NCBI GenBank assembly: GCA_009909035.1 | Contig: JAAAOB010000021.1 | Coordinates: 1-64,000, forward strand | Source of the DNA: Bacteroidota bacterium | GTDB taxonomy: Bacteria > Bacteroidota > Rhodothermia > Balneolales > Balneolaceae | Direction: 5' to 3' | DNA: 64,000 nt | The notes under the pieces: model-generated | Databases searched by the model: none | The model's input: only the letters and a program-made list of their open reading frames with translations | What the model was told of the DNA's origin: nothing | Made by a program: the position numbers and the translations under genes | Part shown: in pieces, positions 39,197 to 48,634 of the stretch | Numbering within the stretch: the stretch's first letter is position 1 | Layout of the letters: each line of letters begins with the position of its first letter

Positions 39197-40573
39197 GTGT
39201 TATCCATACAACAACTTCCGCCCATCGCCGCCATTGCCACTCCCGTCGGGGAGGGAGGAATTGCCGTGATCCGGGTTTCCGGGAAAGAGGCTATAAAAAA
39301 AGTTCAGGGCTGCTTTAAAGGAAAAGAACTCTCAACGGCAGATTCGCACACCGTTCATTTTGGAAAGATCATCAAAAGCGATGGCCGCGTGGTGGATGAA
39401 GTGCTGGCTACGATATTCCGATCACCAAAATCGTACACCGGCGAGGATACGGTTGAGATTTCGTGCCACGGCGGCGTTCTGGTGACGCAGTCGGTGCTGG
39501 AAACCGTTTTAGAGCAAGGTGTTCGTGGTGCGGAACCGGGCGAGTTTACCCAGCGGGCTTTTCTGAACGGCAAACTGGACCTGGACCAGGCCGAAGCGGT
39601 GGCCGATCTGATTCATGCCAAGAGCATCAAGGCGGTGGATGCGGCCCACCAGCAGCTGGAGGGAAAACTGGGGAAGCATATTAAAGAGTTCCGCCAGCAG
39701 ATTGTGGACGCCACGGCGATGGTGGAACTGGAGCTCGATTTTATTGAGGAGGATGTGGAGTTTGCCAATAAAGATCAGCTTCATCAACTGCTTGCCGACC
39801 TGGATGAGGAGATCGGTCGCTTGCTGGATACCTACGAAACCGGACGTCTGGTGAAAGATGGCGTGAAAACGGTGTTTATCGGCCGCCCGAATGCGGGTAA
39901 ATCCACACTATTGAACACGCTGGTGGGAAGTGAGCGGGCCATTGTGACCAAAATTGCCGGTACCACCCGCGATACGATTGATGCGGACTGGAGTTACGAC
40001 GGACTTCTATTCCGGCTGATCGACACGGCCGGCCTGCGGGATACGAAAGATGTGATTGAAGCGGAAGGCGTCAAGCGATCGCAAAAAGCGTTTGAGGAGG
40101 CGGATTTAGTGGTTTACTTGAAAGACTTGTCGCTTCCGTTTGATGCGAACGAGCGCGAAGAAATTGCCGGATTTCAGAAGAGAGCCGCCAAAACGCCGTT
40201 CTTGTTGATTGGTACAAAGCTGGATATTGACGACCATTCAGAGGAAGAGCGCATTCAATACGATTTGAAGATCTCGGCGATCGAGGAGCAAAATATCGAT
40301 CAGCTGAAAAAAGAAATGAAACGGCGCGCCCTGGAGAGTAAAGATTATGATACCTCAAGCTTGCTGGTGACCTCCTCGCGCCATCGCGACAGCCTGCAAA
40401 AGGCTCGAGAAAATGTGCACCGTGCCATCACTGCCCTCGACCAGGGCATGACCGGCGACTTCCTGTCGATCGACCTCCGCGCCGCCCTCAAAGACCTCGG
40501 GACCATCACCGGCGAAATCACAAATGAAGATGTACTTGATTCGATTTTTTCGCGGTTTTGCATCGGGAAGTAA
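39197..40573 (+). CDS. mnmE: tRNA uridine-5-carboxymethylaminomethyl(34) synthesis GTPase MnmE
   Basis: PIAAIATPVGEGGIAVIRVSG; GRPNAGKSTLLNTLVG; AGTTRDTID; C-term FCIGK. Confidence 0.97.
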   Translation: MLSIQQLPPIAAIATPVGEGGIAVIRVSGKEAIKKVQGCFKGKELSTADSHTVHFGKIIKSDGRVVDEVLATIFRSPKSYTGEDTVEISCHGGVLVTQSVLETVLEQGVRGAEPGEFTQRAFLNGKLDLDQAEAVADLIHAKSIKAVDAAHQQLEGKLGKHIKEFRQQIVDATAMVELELDFIEEDVEFANKDQLHQLLADLDEEIGRLLDTYETGRLVKDGVKTVFIGRPNAGKSTLLNTLVGSERAIVTKIAGTTRDTIDADWSYDGLLFRLIDTAGLRDTKDVIEAEGVKRSQKAFEEADLVVYLKDLSLPFDANEREEIAGFQKRAAKTPFLLIGTKLDIDDHSEEERIQYDLKISAIEEQNIDQLKKEMKRRALESKDYDTSSLLVTSSRHRDSLQKARENVHRAITALDQGMTGDFLSIDLRAALKDLGTITGEITNEDVLDSIFSRFCIGK

Positions 40574-40575
40574 AC

Positions 40576-40723
40576 GTAGAGCGGGTCGCTGACCCGCTTC
40601 CCCATAGCCGATCAAACCACGGAAAGCTGTGAAAGGGGCAAGCACTTGTTGATTGCTGGTCTTCGCAAATAGAACTATTCCGTTGATCGGATCTTTCCCT
40701 CTCGGCTAAGCGAGCCGAGTTAC
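40576..40723. repeat. REP/BIME-like 148-bp repeat, copy A
   Basis: GTAG-AGCGGGTCGCTGACCCGCT ... CTCGGCTAAGCGAGCCGAGTTAC; same layout as copies at 48161 and 48421. Confidence 0.8.
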
Positions 40724-42082
40724 GCAGGCTCAATATTCTGATTGCTTCGAAACAGGTTTTCCGGGTCCCACTCCCTTTTGATCTCGTTCAGCCTTTCAAA
40801 GTTGGATCCGCATACATCGGGTATACGGTTTTGTTCATCCTGCCTCATCAGGTTGATGTATACTCCGCCGCTTGCAAAGGATGACATATCGATATGAAAG
40901 TTTTTTGCCCAGTTCATATGCATCTCATCTGCTTCAGCATTGTCCCACCCGGCAAAAATGTGCAGCGTATATGCCGACTCGCGGTGAGGAAAGGCGGTTA
41001 GTTCCGGTTTAACCCGGTTTACAGCTTCACCTAAAGATTCAAGATAGGCGACTGAGAATGCACCCGGAAGATTTTCGATATGAGCAAGCATGGTGTCAAT
41101 CGCTCCGTCGGATATCTCATCCAGGTAGTGCGCTTTTGAATACCAGCGGTTGCCGCTTGCCATTCCTTCATCAAACATGGTGTGGGCTGCGGTGTAGGGT
41201 ATCGGCTGAATAATGTTTAAAACCGGCTCTCCAACGTTCAGGAGGGGTTCGAGTTCTTTTTTGTCTTGTTTTGGAACCTCCGATATAGGCCGTAACCAGT
41301 GAAAGGACTGTTTTTCCATGGTAGGATTCTGGAAAAGCATCCACGGGAGTGGCATTTAGAAAAAAGGCGTAACAGGTGATCTCCTCCGGTGCATCCCGCA
41401 TAAAATCGCGATAAAAACGGAGTACATCCCCGGCCTGCTCGAATGGAAACACGATCTGTCCGGCCGTGATTTCCGGTGCTACTTCATGCAGTTTGAACTC
41501 AAAAGATGTGACGACCCCGAAATTTCCGCTGCCGCCCCGGATCGCCCAGAAGAGATCTTGAAGATGATGTTCACTGGCCAAGAGTGATTCACCGAAAGTC
41601 GTGACAACCCGGGCTGAAAGCAGATTGTCGAGAGCCAGGCCGTGCTTGCGGGCAAGAAACCCGGTTCCGCCGCCAAGCGTATATCCTGCAATACCGACGG
41701 TTGAAACGGTGGCACCGGTAGTTGCCTGTCCATGTTTTTGGGCCACTTCATCAAACGCGCCCCAACGAACAACGGACCCCACGATAGCGGTGTTTTCCGC
41801 CGGATCAATTTCGATAGAATTCCCGGAAAGATCGATCACCAGTCCGCCGTCGCAGATCGATTTACCGACATAATCGTGGCCGCCACTTCTAACAGAAAAC
41901 TCCAGGTCATGTTCTTTTACAAACCGGATACAGCGAGCCAAGTCATCGCTGTTATGACACTGAGCATTGGCGGCAGGTTAATTGTCAAAAAAGCCATTCC
42001 AGCCGGTTCTCAGGTTATCATATTCGGTATCACCTTGTTTGGTTATAATTCCGAGAAGTTCTATTCTGAGGGTGTCGAATTC
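40720..42082 (-). pseudogene. FAD-dependent (berberine-bridge type) oxidoreductase pseudogene
   Basis: EFDTLRIELLGIITKQGDTEYDNLRTGWNGFFDN*PAANAQCHNSDDLARCIRFV...SVRSGGHDYVGKS; in-frame TAA at 41978-41980 and frameshift near 41269-41272; C-term BBE NEIKREWDPENLFRSNQNI. Confidence 0.88.
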
Positions 42083-42254
42083 ACTTTCTTCTATAATTAT
42101 GAATGCTTCTGCTTCATATTTATTACAATTTAGATACAATAAAAGCCAGATCATACAAAAAATGACCGATCAGGATAAGCGCAAAAGATTGATTATCAAT
42201 CAAACATAGTGAATTGTGTTTCAGTAGCTTTGTCAGGGTTTTGTTTCGATGGAT

Positions 42255-42290
42255 AAAAAATAGCATGAAGTCTTTTAAACTCCATGCTAT
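42255..42290 (-). terminator. Rho-independent terminator for the minus-strand ScyD-like gene
   Basis: ATAGCATGgAGT-ttaaaag-ACTtCATGCTAT followed by T tract on the minus strand. Confidence 0.8.
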
Positions 42291-42339
42291 TAGCCCTCTG
42301 ACCGAATGGCCGGAGGGAGGCTACGAAAATATGAATGTT

Positions 42340-44082
42340 TTAATCATAAGTAACTAGTCGTATAGTTGGGGCAAACACATTTTCGACCAGCCAGAGATTA
42401 TCCCATTTGTCAAACGTGATGGCTCCCGGAAGTGGAATGTCCTCCTCTATAACTTCACAGTTGCCAGAAGAAATATCGCACTTTTTAATAACACCACCCG
42501 CAAACGGTACTCCAAGATCGGGAGCGGCCGCAGCCAGGAACCCATTTTTTTCAAACTCGACAACATACAAATAGCCATTGGGACCAAATTCTATATCGAT
42601 AACGGAATTGAGGCCGGTAACCGCTTTTGTACAATTTGCCGACGGGCAGGTAATATCGACTGACCCCGGTTCAATTCGCCAGATGCTGGCGAGACCTTCT
42701 GGGGATGGTGAACCGGTAAGGTTCTCAGCTGTGGTTCCATTAAGCTCGCTCACGTAATAGGCACCATCCGGCCCAACCTGCACAGCTGTGGGGACTGGTT
42801 CAACGGGGCACTCATATCCATCTTCAAGAGTTAGCTGAATGAGAGGAACGCCGCTCTCTGGATCTACAACCGGATCAAAAGTAGCAACTACTTCTATTGA
42901 GCCATCATTTTTTACGAGCAACAATGTATTTGCGGCTGCATCGGCAACGAGAACTTCATTTTCTGAAAGTGCTGTAATATGATAGGGATTTGATTGAGGC
43001 CCGGCCGTATATCCGGCTGGAGGTATACAATTAAAATTGAGCCAGTCGGGGGCCTGGCCTGAATCTCCATCCGGCCAGTCACCCAGTGTAAATGTTTCAA
43101 TGTCTCCAATGATCTGACTGCTGCCCGGGGAAACGCGTAATAATGCAGTTCCAACGGCAAGATCGAGGCCGCTGCGCGACGCAAAGAAACTACCGCCGCC
43201 AATTGAGGTGAGGCCGTTAATGAACGTCACTTCCTCGGCTCCAAATGCCCCCGGTCCGTTAACGACCGGCAGTGTATTGACATCAGAGATGTTGCCATTA
43301 GGGTGAATCTCCTTAACGGTTGCAAAATCCGGAACCAAAAGGCCGCCGTCAGGGAGCGATGCGATATCAAATATCGGTCCATCAAATGAGTATTCCCGGT
43401 TTGGCGGAATGATAATATCCTGTTCATCACTGGCGGTTTGGCCAACAATTCCGCTCATTTGAATCTCCGCATCTTTATAGCCGCTTAACACGACGCCGGA
43501 AATTTCAGCTACCCGCTCTCTGTTTATATTTACAGTTCCGTTGGATCTCAATCTGGAGGGAAATTCATCATCTGCAAGATTAAGCACATCAAACTCAGGA
43601 GCAATTTCCATGTGTCCGGCGAGAGTCCAAATCACGGCTTGGATTTCGCGGTTATTCAGCTTGGGATACTCTTTAGCCAGATCATCCCGGATGCTGAAAA
43701 AATAGTTCATTGGCTTCCACTTCTCATTAGTGTGCGTGGTATACCATTTCACTCCCTGGTGAGTCTCTCCATCGGAGCGCAGTGTTTTTTTCCACTCCAG
43801 GCACCATGCATTTGTGACACCGTTACTTACAAATGGATTGGATTCTGTATTATTAATTTCCACTCTGAACCATCCGTCAGCATCTTCATTAGTCCCCTTG
43901 TTAATGGTTACATTTGAATTTGATGCTTCAGGGATTTGCTCGAGTCCCGCAAACAGCTCAAGGGATTCTTCAAGACCCGGACTTACATTGTCGTTACATG
44001 CATAGAAGCCGAACATCACTGCAAAGAGCAGGAAAAAAGGCATCCATGATCGTAGGTGTTGTGTTTTGATTGAGTTGTTCAT
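42340..44082 (-). CDS. ScyD/ScyE-like beta-propeller lipoprotein with extra N-terminal domain
   Basis: Lipobox FGFYAC; GLTSIGGGSFFASRSG, YVSELNG, IWRIEPG..AVTGLNSVIDIEFGPNGYLYVVEF. Confidence 0.75.
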   Translation of the reverse strand: MNNSIKTQHLRSWMPFFLLFAVMFGFYACNDNVSPGLEESLELFAGLEQIPEASNSNVTINKGTNEDADGWFRVEINNTESNPFVSNGVTNAWCLEWKKTLRSDGETHQGVKWYTTHTNEKWKPMNYFFSIRDDLAKEYPKLNNREIQAVIWTLAGHMEIAPEFDVLNLADDEFPSRLRSNGTVNINRERVAEISGVVLSGYKDAEIQMSGIVGQTASDEQDIIIPPNREYSFDGPIFDIASLPDGGLLVPDFATVKEIHPNGNISDVNTLPVVNGPGAFGAEEVTFINGLTSIGGGSFFASRSGLDLAVGTALLRVSPGSSQIIGDIETFTLGDWPDGDSGQAPDWLNFNCIPPAGYTAGPQSNPYHITALSENEVLVADAAANTLLLVKNDGSIEVVATFDPVVDPESGVPLIQLTLEDGYECPVEPVPTAVQVGPDGAYYVSELNGTTAENLTGSPSPEGLASIWRIEPGSVDITCPSANCTKAVTGLNSVIDIEFGPNGYLYVVEFEKNGFLAAAAPDLGVPFAGGVIKKCDISSGNCEVIEEDIPLPGAITFDKWDNLWLVENVFAPTIRLVTYD

Positions 44083-44582
44083 GATTCACTCCGATATGAT
44101 TTTGATTTCGCTTTTAAACTCCCCCGATTGATAGTGACTCAAAAAGGGTGGATTATCTTTGGAATTTTAGCTTAATATCAGGCACGTTCAACACAGGGTA
44201 TTGGTAATCTGAGTTAAACAATCTGTTCAATACCTGTTCTATTGATGTAGCGAAAGTGGGGTACGGATTACCCCAAAAAAGTTATTTGGCACGAATTCGG
44301 GGTATATAAAAAGAGAGAGTTGTGTCGCGTCAATGCTTATTTGTCTGGGTAAGGTTCTATTCTCATCCAACATCTTCTCGTCATTGGATGAGTGGGGCAG
44401 GTACAAATCTTTACAACAGGTCTCGAACGGCCGGGTGTTTTGTTCGGGCGATTCACCGGATATAGGGAATTCATTCGGTGAAGGTCCTCATCAGACGACT
44501 CCGTCACTCTATTGATGATACAACAGTAGGTACAGTAGGTATAGAGAAAAAAAGTGACGTAACGAAGGAAATAAATGCAGAG

Positions 44583-47126
44583 TTATAGCTCAGAGAAATA
44601 ATGAACGGTACGCAAACGGTCCAGCTTTTCATCCAGATCGCCGGGGTATTTCGATTTTATATGGCGAATGTAGTGATGAAGTAATTTGCTTGCAGCGTAG
44701 TCCTCTTCAAATTCTTCTTGATTTACGATGGCAAATGCCTGCTGAAAATGTTGTGAACTTACATCTGTCTGACCGTTTTTCTGATGGCTAAAGGATAGGA
44801 GTATCTGCAGGGTCACCGTCCATGGGTGATCATCCCCATAAATGTCTCTGTACAGGGTGTATGATGTGTCGAATGATTGAACAGATGTCGAAAAATCACC
44901 CTTTAGAAAGTGAACAAGTCCCAAGGTTGCATGCCCCGAGGCGGCCCAGTAACTGTGTTTCCCATGACGGGTAATTTTAGCATGAAGCAACTGTTCTGCG
45001 AACTCAATAGCGTTGCCGTATTCCTCCAAATAGATATAGGAGTACATCACGCTAAAAATAATCTTAATGGTATGTGGATGCATTTCTCCGTAGATATTAC
45101 GCGAATGATCCATAGCTAACCGGTAATACGAATTTGCGTTACCATAGTTTTCTCTGTTCATATTCAGGTGGCCGAGATTTGTGAGCGCAATTCTGTGAAT
45201 GTCATGACGCTCGTATCCCTGGGTTTTGATTTCTGTCATCACATCGTTAATGATCTCTTCTGATTCATCAAACCGGTCAAGAACCATGTGGGCTTGAGAC
45301 ATTCTCAGCCTGAGTTCCAGGATCTTGAGACTATTCTGCTGATACGTTTGCCCCACTTCAAGCGCGGTCCTAAAGGTTGAAAGTGCCAAGTCGGGCCGCT
45401 CTGTTCTCAGATAGCAAAAACCGAGATTTAGGAGGAGTTCAAAATATTCGCTCCGATATTGATTTATATGATCTGAATAAAACTGTCTTGAACGATTTAA
45501 GTATTGTTCTGCATCAAAGAACTTATTGTGTTCGGTGCGAATGATGCCAAGATTTAGAGCTGCTTCAGCTACTTCCTTGCTGGTCGGTGGGAAGTGATGC
45601 CGGGCGATGGAGTCTGCCTTATAATAAATTGTTTCCGTGTTCATATAATCGCCCATCCTCATGGAAGCCCGCCCGAGTTCACGAAGCAGTTCAAGCTGTA
45701 CAGTGGGCTTCATATCCAGATCATTGAATCGTGACTGTCCCCGTTGCAGAAGTGCGGCAGCCGTAAGAGCACGGTCTTCATTTTGGACAGGATCGGTTAC
45801 CTCAAACAGGTCGACAATAAAGTTTGTGACAGATTGCGCCGTTTCGGCTTCCATTGCTGTCTGCTCCATTTGTTGATTCATACGATGAAGATGGTAAATT
45901 GTAAACCCTGTTAGAATCACTGCCAGTACCAGTGCAGCGGCAAGCGACCTTGCATTTCGTCTCAGATATTTTCGGGTTTTGTATGCCCGGGTGCCACTGC
46001 GGGCATGAACCGGTTTATGAAGTATGTAGCGGTGAATATCGGCCGAAAACTCCTGGACGGTTTCATAACGAGTTTCGGGTTCTTTGCGAAGAGCCTTCAA
46101 AATAATCGCCTTCAGGTCGGCTTCAACCTTGCCAATTCCCGGGTCACTTTGACTGGCCGGGTTTGGTGGTGATTCGGTTTCAATCCGGGCTTGTGATTCT
46201 GTCAGAGATAGTCCATCAAAAGAAAACGGTTTTTGGCCGGTAACCAGAAGGTAGAGCATTACTCCAAGCCCGTACACATCAGTTGCGGGCCTGGATTCTG
46301 CTGATGCAAACTGTTCAGGTGCGGCAAATTCCAGGCTCGCAACATGCGAGCCTTCAAGGGTTTGATTAAAGAAGGACTCTTCGGGACCGGGATCCAGAAA
46401 TTTGGCAATACCAAAATCCATCACCTTTACCTGGCCGTTATCGGTGATGAAGATATTATCCGGTTTCAGATCACGGTGGATAATGAGCTGGGAATGGGCG
46501 TACTGAACCGCCTTGCAGATTTGGAGGAAGAGTTCAAGCCGTTCAGCTATTCGCAATTCATTGCCTGCACAGTACTCATCCACGGGGACACCTTTCACAT
46601 ATTCCAGTATAATGTAGGGTGTGCCGTCCTCTGTGATGCCGCCATCGATGATACCGGCAATATTCGGATGGTTCAATTTGGCTAAAATCTGCTTTTCTCT
46701 CTTGAAGCGGTTTCGCATGGTTGGTGAAAAGAAACCGCCGCGCAGAAATTTAATAGCTACGGTTTGATTATACTCACCATCCACGCGCTTGGCAAGATAA
46801 ACCATTCCCATCCCGCCCTCTCCAGCGGGTTTTACGATTTCGTACGGGCCGATCCGGTGGCCAATGGCAGGTGTGAGGCTATCGTCATAAAAGCCCCGTT
46901 CCACCATTTCTTTTCGTAAAATGGATGGGTTCCTCCGGTCGATGTCGAGAAATCTGTTTTGCTCGGCTTTTTCGATATAGGAGAGATAATCTTTCGCCTC
47001 TTTGAAGAGTTTGGGATTTTTCTTGCAGGCATTTTGTAAAAACGGTAGTCGCCCGCCTTCGTCAAGCTCGAGTGCCTGGTCAATTAACTGGTTGACTTCT
47101 TTCCAGTATGAATAAGGGTTCATCAT
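44583..47126 (-). CDS. Ser/Thr protein kinase with TM segment and TPR domain
   Basis: IGPYEIVKPAGEGGMGMVYLAKR; IHRDLKPDNIFI; DFGIAKFLD; APEQF; C-terminal TPRs. Confidence 0.95.
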   Translation of the reverse strand: MMNPYSYWKEVNQLIDQALELDEGGRLPFLQNACKKNPKLFKEAKDYLSYIEKAEQNRFLDIDRRNPSILRKEMVERGFYDDSLTPAIGHRIGPYEIVKPAGEGGMGMVYLAKRVDGEYNQTVAIKFLRGGFFSPTMRNRFKREKQILAKLNHPNIAGIIDGGITEDGTPYIILEYVKGVPVDEYCAGNELRIAERLELFLQICKAVQYAHSQLIIHRDLKPDNIFITDNGQVKVMDFGIAKFLDPGPEESFFNQTLEGSHVASLEFAAPEQFASAESRPATDVYGLGVMLYLLVTGQKPFSFDGLSLTESQARIETESPPNPASQSDPGIGKVEADLKAIILKALRKEPETRYETVQEFSADIHRYILHKPVHARSGTRAYKTRKYLRRNARSLAAALVLAVILTGFTIYHLHRMNQQMEQTAMEAETAQSVTNFIVDLFEVTDPVQNEDRALTAAALLQRGQSRFNDLDMKPTVQLELLRELGRASMRMGDYMNTETIYYKADSIARHHFPPTSKEVAEAALNLGIIRTEHNKFFDAEQYLNRSRQFYSDHINQYRSEYFELLLNLGFCYLRTERPDLALSTFRTALEVGQTYQQNSLKILELRLRMSQAHMVLDRFDESEEIINDVMTEIKTQGYERHDIHRIALTNLGHLNMNRENYGNANSYYRLAMDHSRNIYGEMHPHTIKIIFSVMYSYIYLEEYGNAIEFAEQLLHAKITRHGKHSYWAASGHATLGLVHFLKGDFSTSVQSFDTSYTLYRDIYGDDHPWTVTLQILLSFSHQKNGQTDVSSQHFQQAFAIVNQEEFEEDYAASKLLHHYIRHIKSKYPGDLDEKLDRLRTVHYFSEL

Positions 47127-47208
47127 CTCATATCCCGGCAGTTTTTGAGAGAGATATCTAAAGTCACTCCATTTACCAAAATGCGTAATTAGATAACGAG
47201 TTAACCCA

Positions 47209-47769
47209 TCAAGTTTGATCTTTCAATTCTTTATACAAGAGGCCCCTGGCTTTGGCCCAGTCACGCGAGACCGTGTTTTTTGAAATCCCCATTACTTTTG
47301 CAGTCTGCTTAATTGTGAGGCCGCCGAAAAAACGATAGTCTACAACTTTAGCCATTCGGCTGTCCATCTTCCTGAGCTTTTCCAGGGCGTCATCTACCGA
47401 TAGCATCTCTTCCGCCTCTTTTTCAGCCGGGATGAGCTCTTCAATATATGTTTTTCGAGTTAAATCTCCTCCGCGTTTTTGGGCCAGTCGTTTTCGGGCA
47501 TAATCTACCAGCAATTGTTTCATGCAAAGTGCGGCTACACCATAAAAATGTGCCCTGTTTTTCCAGTCCATATTTGTGTCTCCGGTCATTTTCAAAAAAA
47601 CTTCGTGAACCAGGTCTGTTTTTGAGAAGGTATGATTTTTTCTCTCGTAGACGAGCTGCCGGTTTGCAATATCTCTGAGCTGATCGTAAACAACTGTGAA
47701 AAGCCGGTTGTAGGCTTCATCTGAACCTCCGCTCACTTCGGAAAGGATCTGTGTAACGTCTATGCTCAT
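47209..47769 (-). CDS. ECF-type RNA polymerase sigma factor
   Basis: HTFSKTDLVHEVFLKMTGDTNMDWKNRAHFYGVAALCMKQLLVDYARKRLAQKRGG; region 4 GGLTIKQTAKVMGISKNTVSRDWAKARG. Confidence 0.93.
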   Translation of the reverse strand: MSIDVTQILSEVSGGSDEAYNRLFTVVYDQLRDIANRQLVYERKNHTFSKTDLVHEVFLKMTGDTNMDWKNRAHFYGVAALCMKQLLVDYARKRLAQKRGGDLTRKTYIEELIPAEKEAEEMLSVDDALEKLRKMDSRMAKVVDYRFFGGLTIKQTAKVMGISKNTVSRDWAKARGLLYKELKDQT

Positions 47770-48160
47770 TTTCTTTGGAGAAAATGTTAGAAAATACGTT
47801 CTAAAAGCTTCGAAGGTAGATTTTTAAAAATTAACACCATCATTGCTCATTCAGGGAGATCATCTACAAACCCTGTAATGGTACGGCTCTGTCCAAATAA
47901 GGAACTTCTTTGCTCAGTAAAAAGTCCAGTCACATTATTTTAAATGCATATACTCTACACAAAAAGGGAAAGAAAATTTTAAGTTAATAATGCTGCAAAA
48001 TTTGATCAGACATCCGGACATAAAGTCTTACGGCTTTTTCACTATATTATCCAACCTATCTCTTGTTCATACGAACGTAGAATAATTAAATGCTCTTATG
48101 AGTTCAACAAAAACATCCCATTTGTACGACTATTTATTTTTAAGCTGATCTGAGCGATAC

Positions 48161-48307
48161 GTAGAGCGGGTCGCCTGACCCGCTTCCCGGTAGCCGGGCA
48201 AATCACGAAAAGCTATAAGAGGAGCAGGTACCCTTTAACTACCATAGCGGTAAAGGAACCATTCCTTTGATCGGATCTTTCCCCTCGGCTCAGGCGAGCC
48301 GAGCTAC
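48161..48307. repeat. REP/BIME-like 147-bp repeat, copy B
   Basis: GTAGAGCGGGTCGCCTGACCCGCT ... CCTCGGCTCAGGCGAGCCGAGCTAC. Confidence 0.85.
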
Positions 48308-48420
48308 GGAATCCACGAAAAGCTGTGAAAAGAGCAGGCACTTGTTGATAGCAGGTCTTCACATAGAGAGCCATTCCGTTGATCAGGTCTTTCCCCCTCG
48401 GCTCAGGCGAGCCGAGCTAC
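48308..48420. repeat. REP/BIME-like repeat, copy C (lacks left hairpin)
   Basis: Internal cacgaaaagctgtgaaaagagcaggcacttgttgat..aggtctt and right hairpin CCTCGGCTCAGGCGAGCCGAGCTAC. Confidence 0.8.
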
Positions 48421-48567
48421 GTAGAGCGGGTCGCCGACCCGCTTTCCATGAATTAAGCAAATGGAAAAACCTGGTGAAAGGGGTAGGAACTCGTATACCA
48501 TCAGCTTAGAAAAAGGAAGAATTCGCTGATCAGGTCTTTCCCCCTCGGCTCAGGCGAGCCGAGCTAC
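48421..48567. repeat. REP/BIME-like 147-bp repeat, copy D
   Basis: GTAGAGCGGGTCGCCGACCCGCT ... CCTCGGCTCAGGCGAGCCGAGCTAC. Confidence 0.85.
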
Positions 48568-48634
48568 GGTTAGCCTGCAACCCCTGACACCACGACGTCA
48601 CCTCCCACGGGTAGATTAGATGTAAAAAATATCG

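Noticed and set aside
41171-41355. Programmed ribosomal frameshift in the FAD oxidoreductase
   Set aside because: A second lesion (in-frame TAA upstream) makes decay a simpler explanation; no convincing slippery heptamer plus stimulator.
48267-48509. 80-aa ORF within the repeat array
   Set aside because: Translation of repeat DNA; not conserved as a protein feature.
48161-48567. CRISPR array
   Set aside because: Units are ~147 bp with two distinct hairpins and no 25-40 bp direct repeat/spacer alternation; no cas genes in the window.
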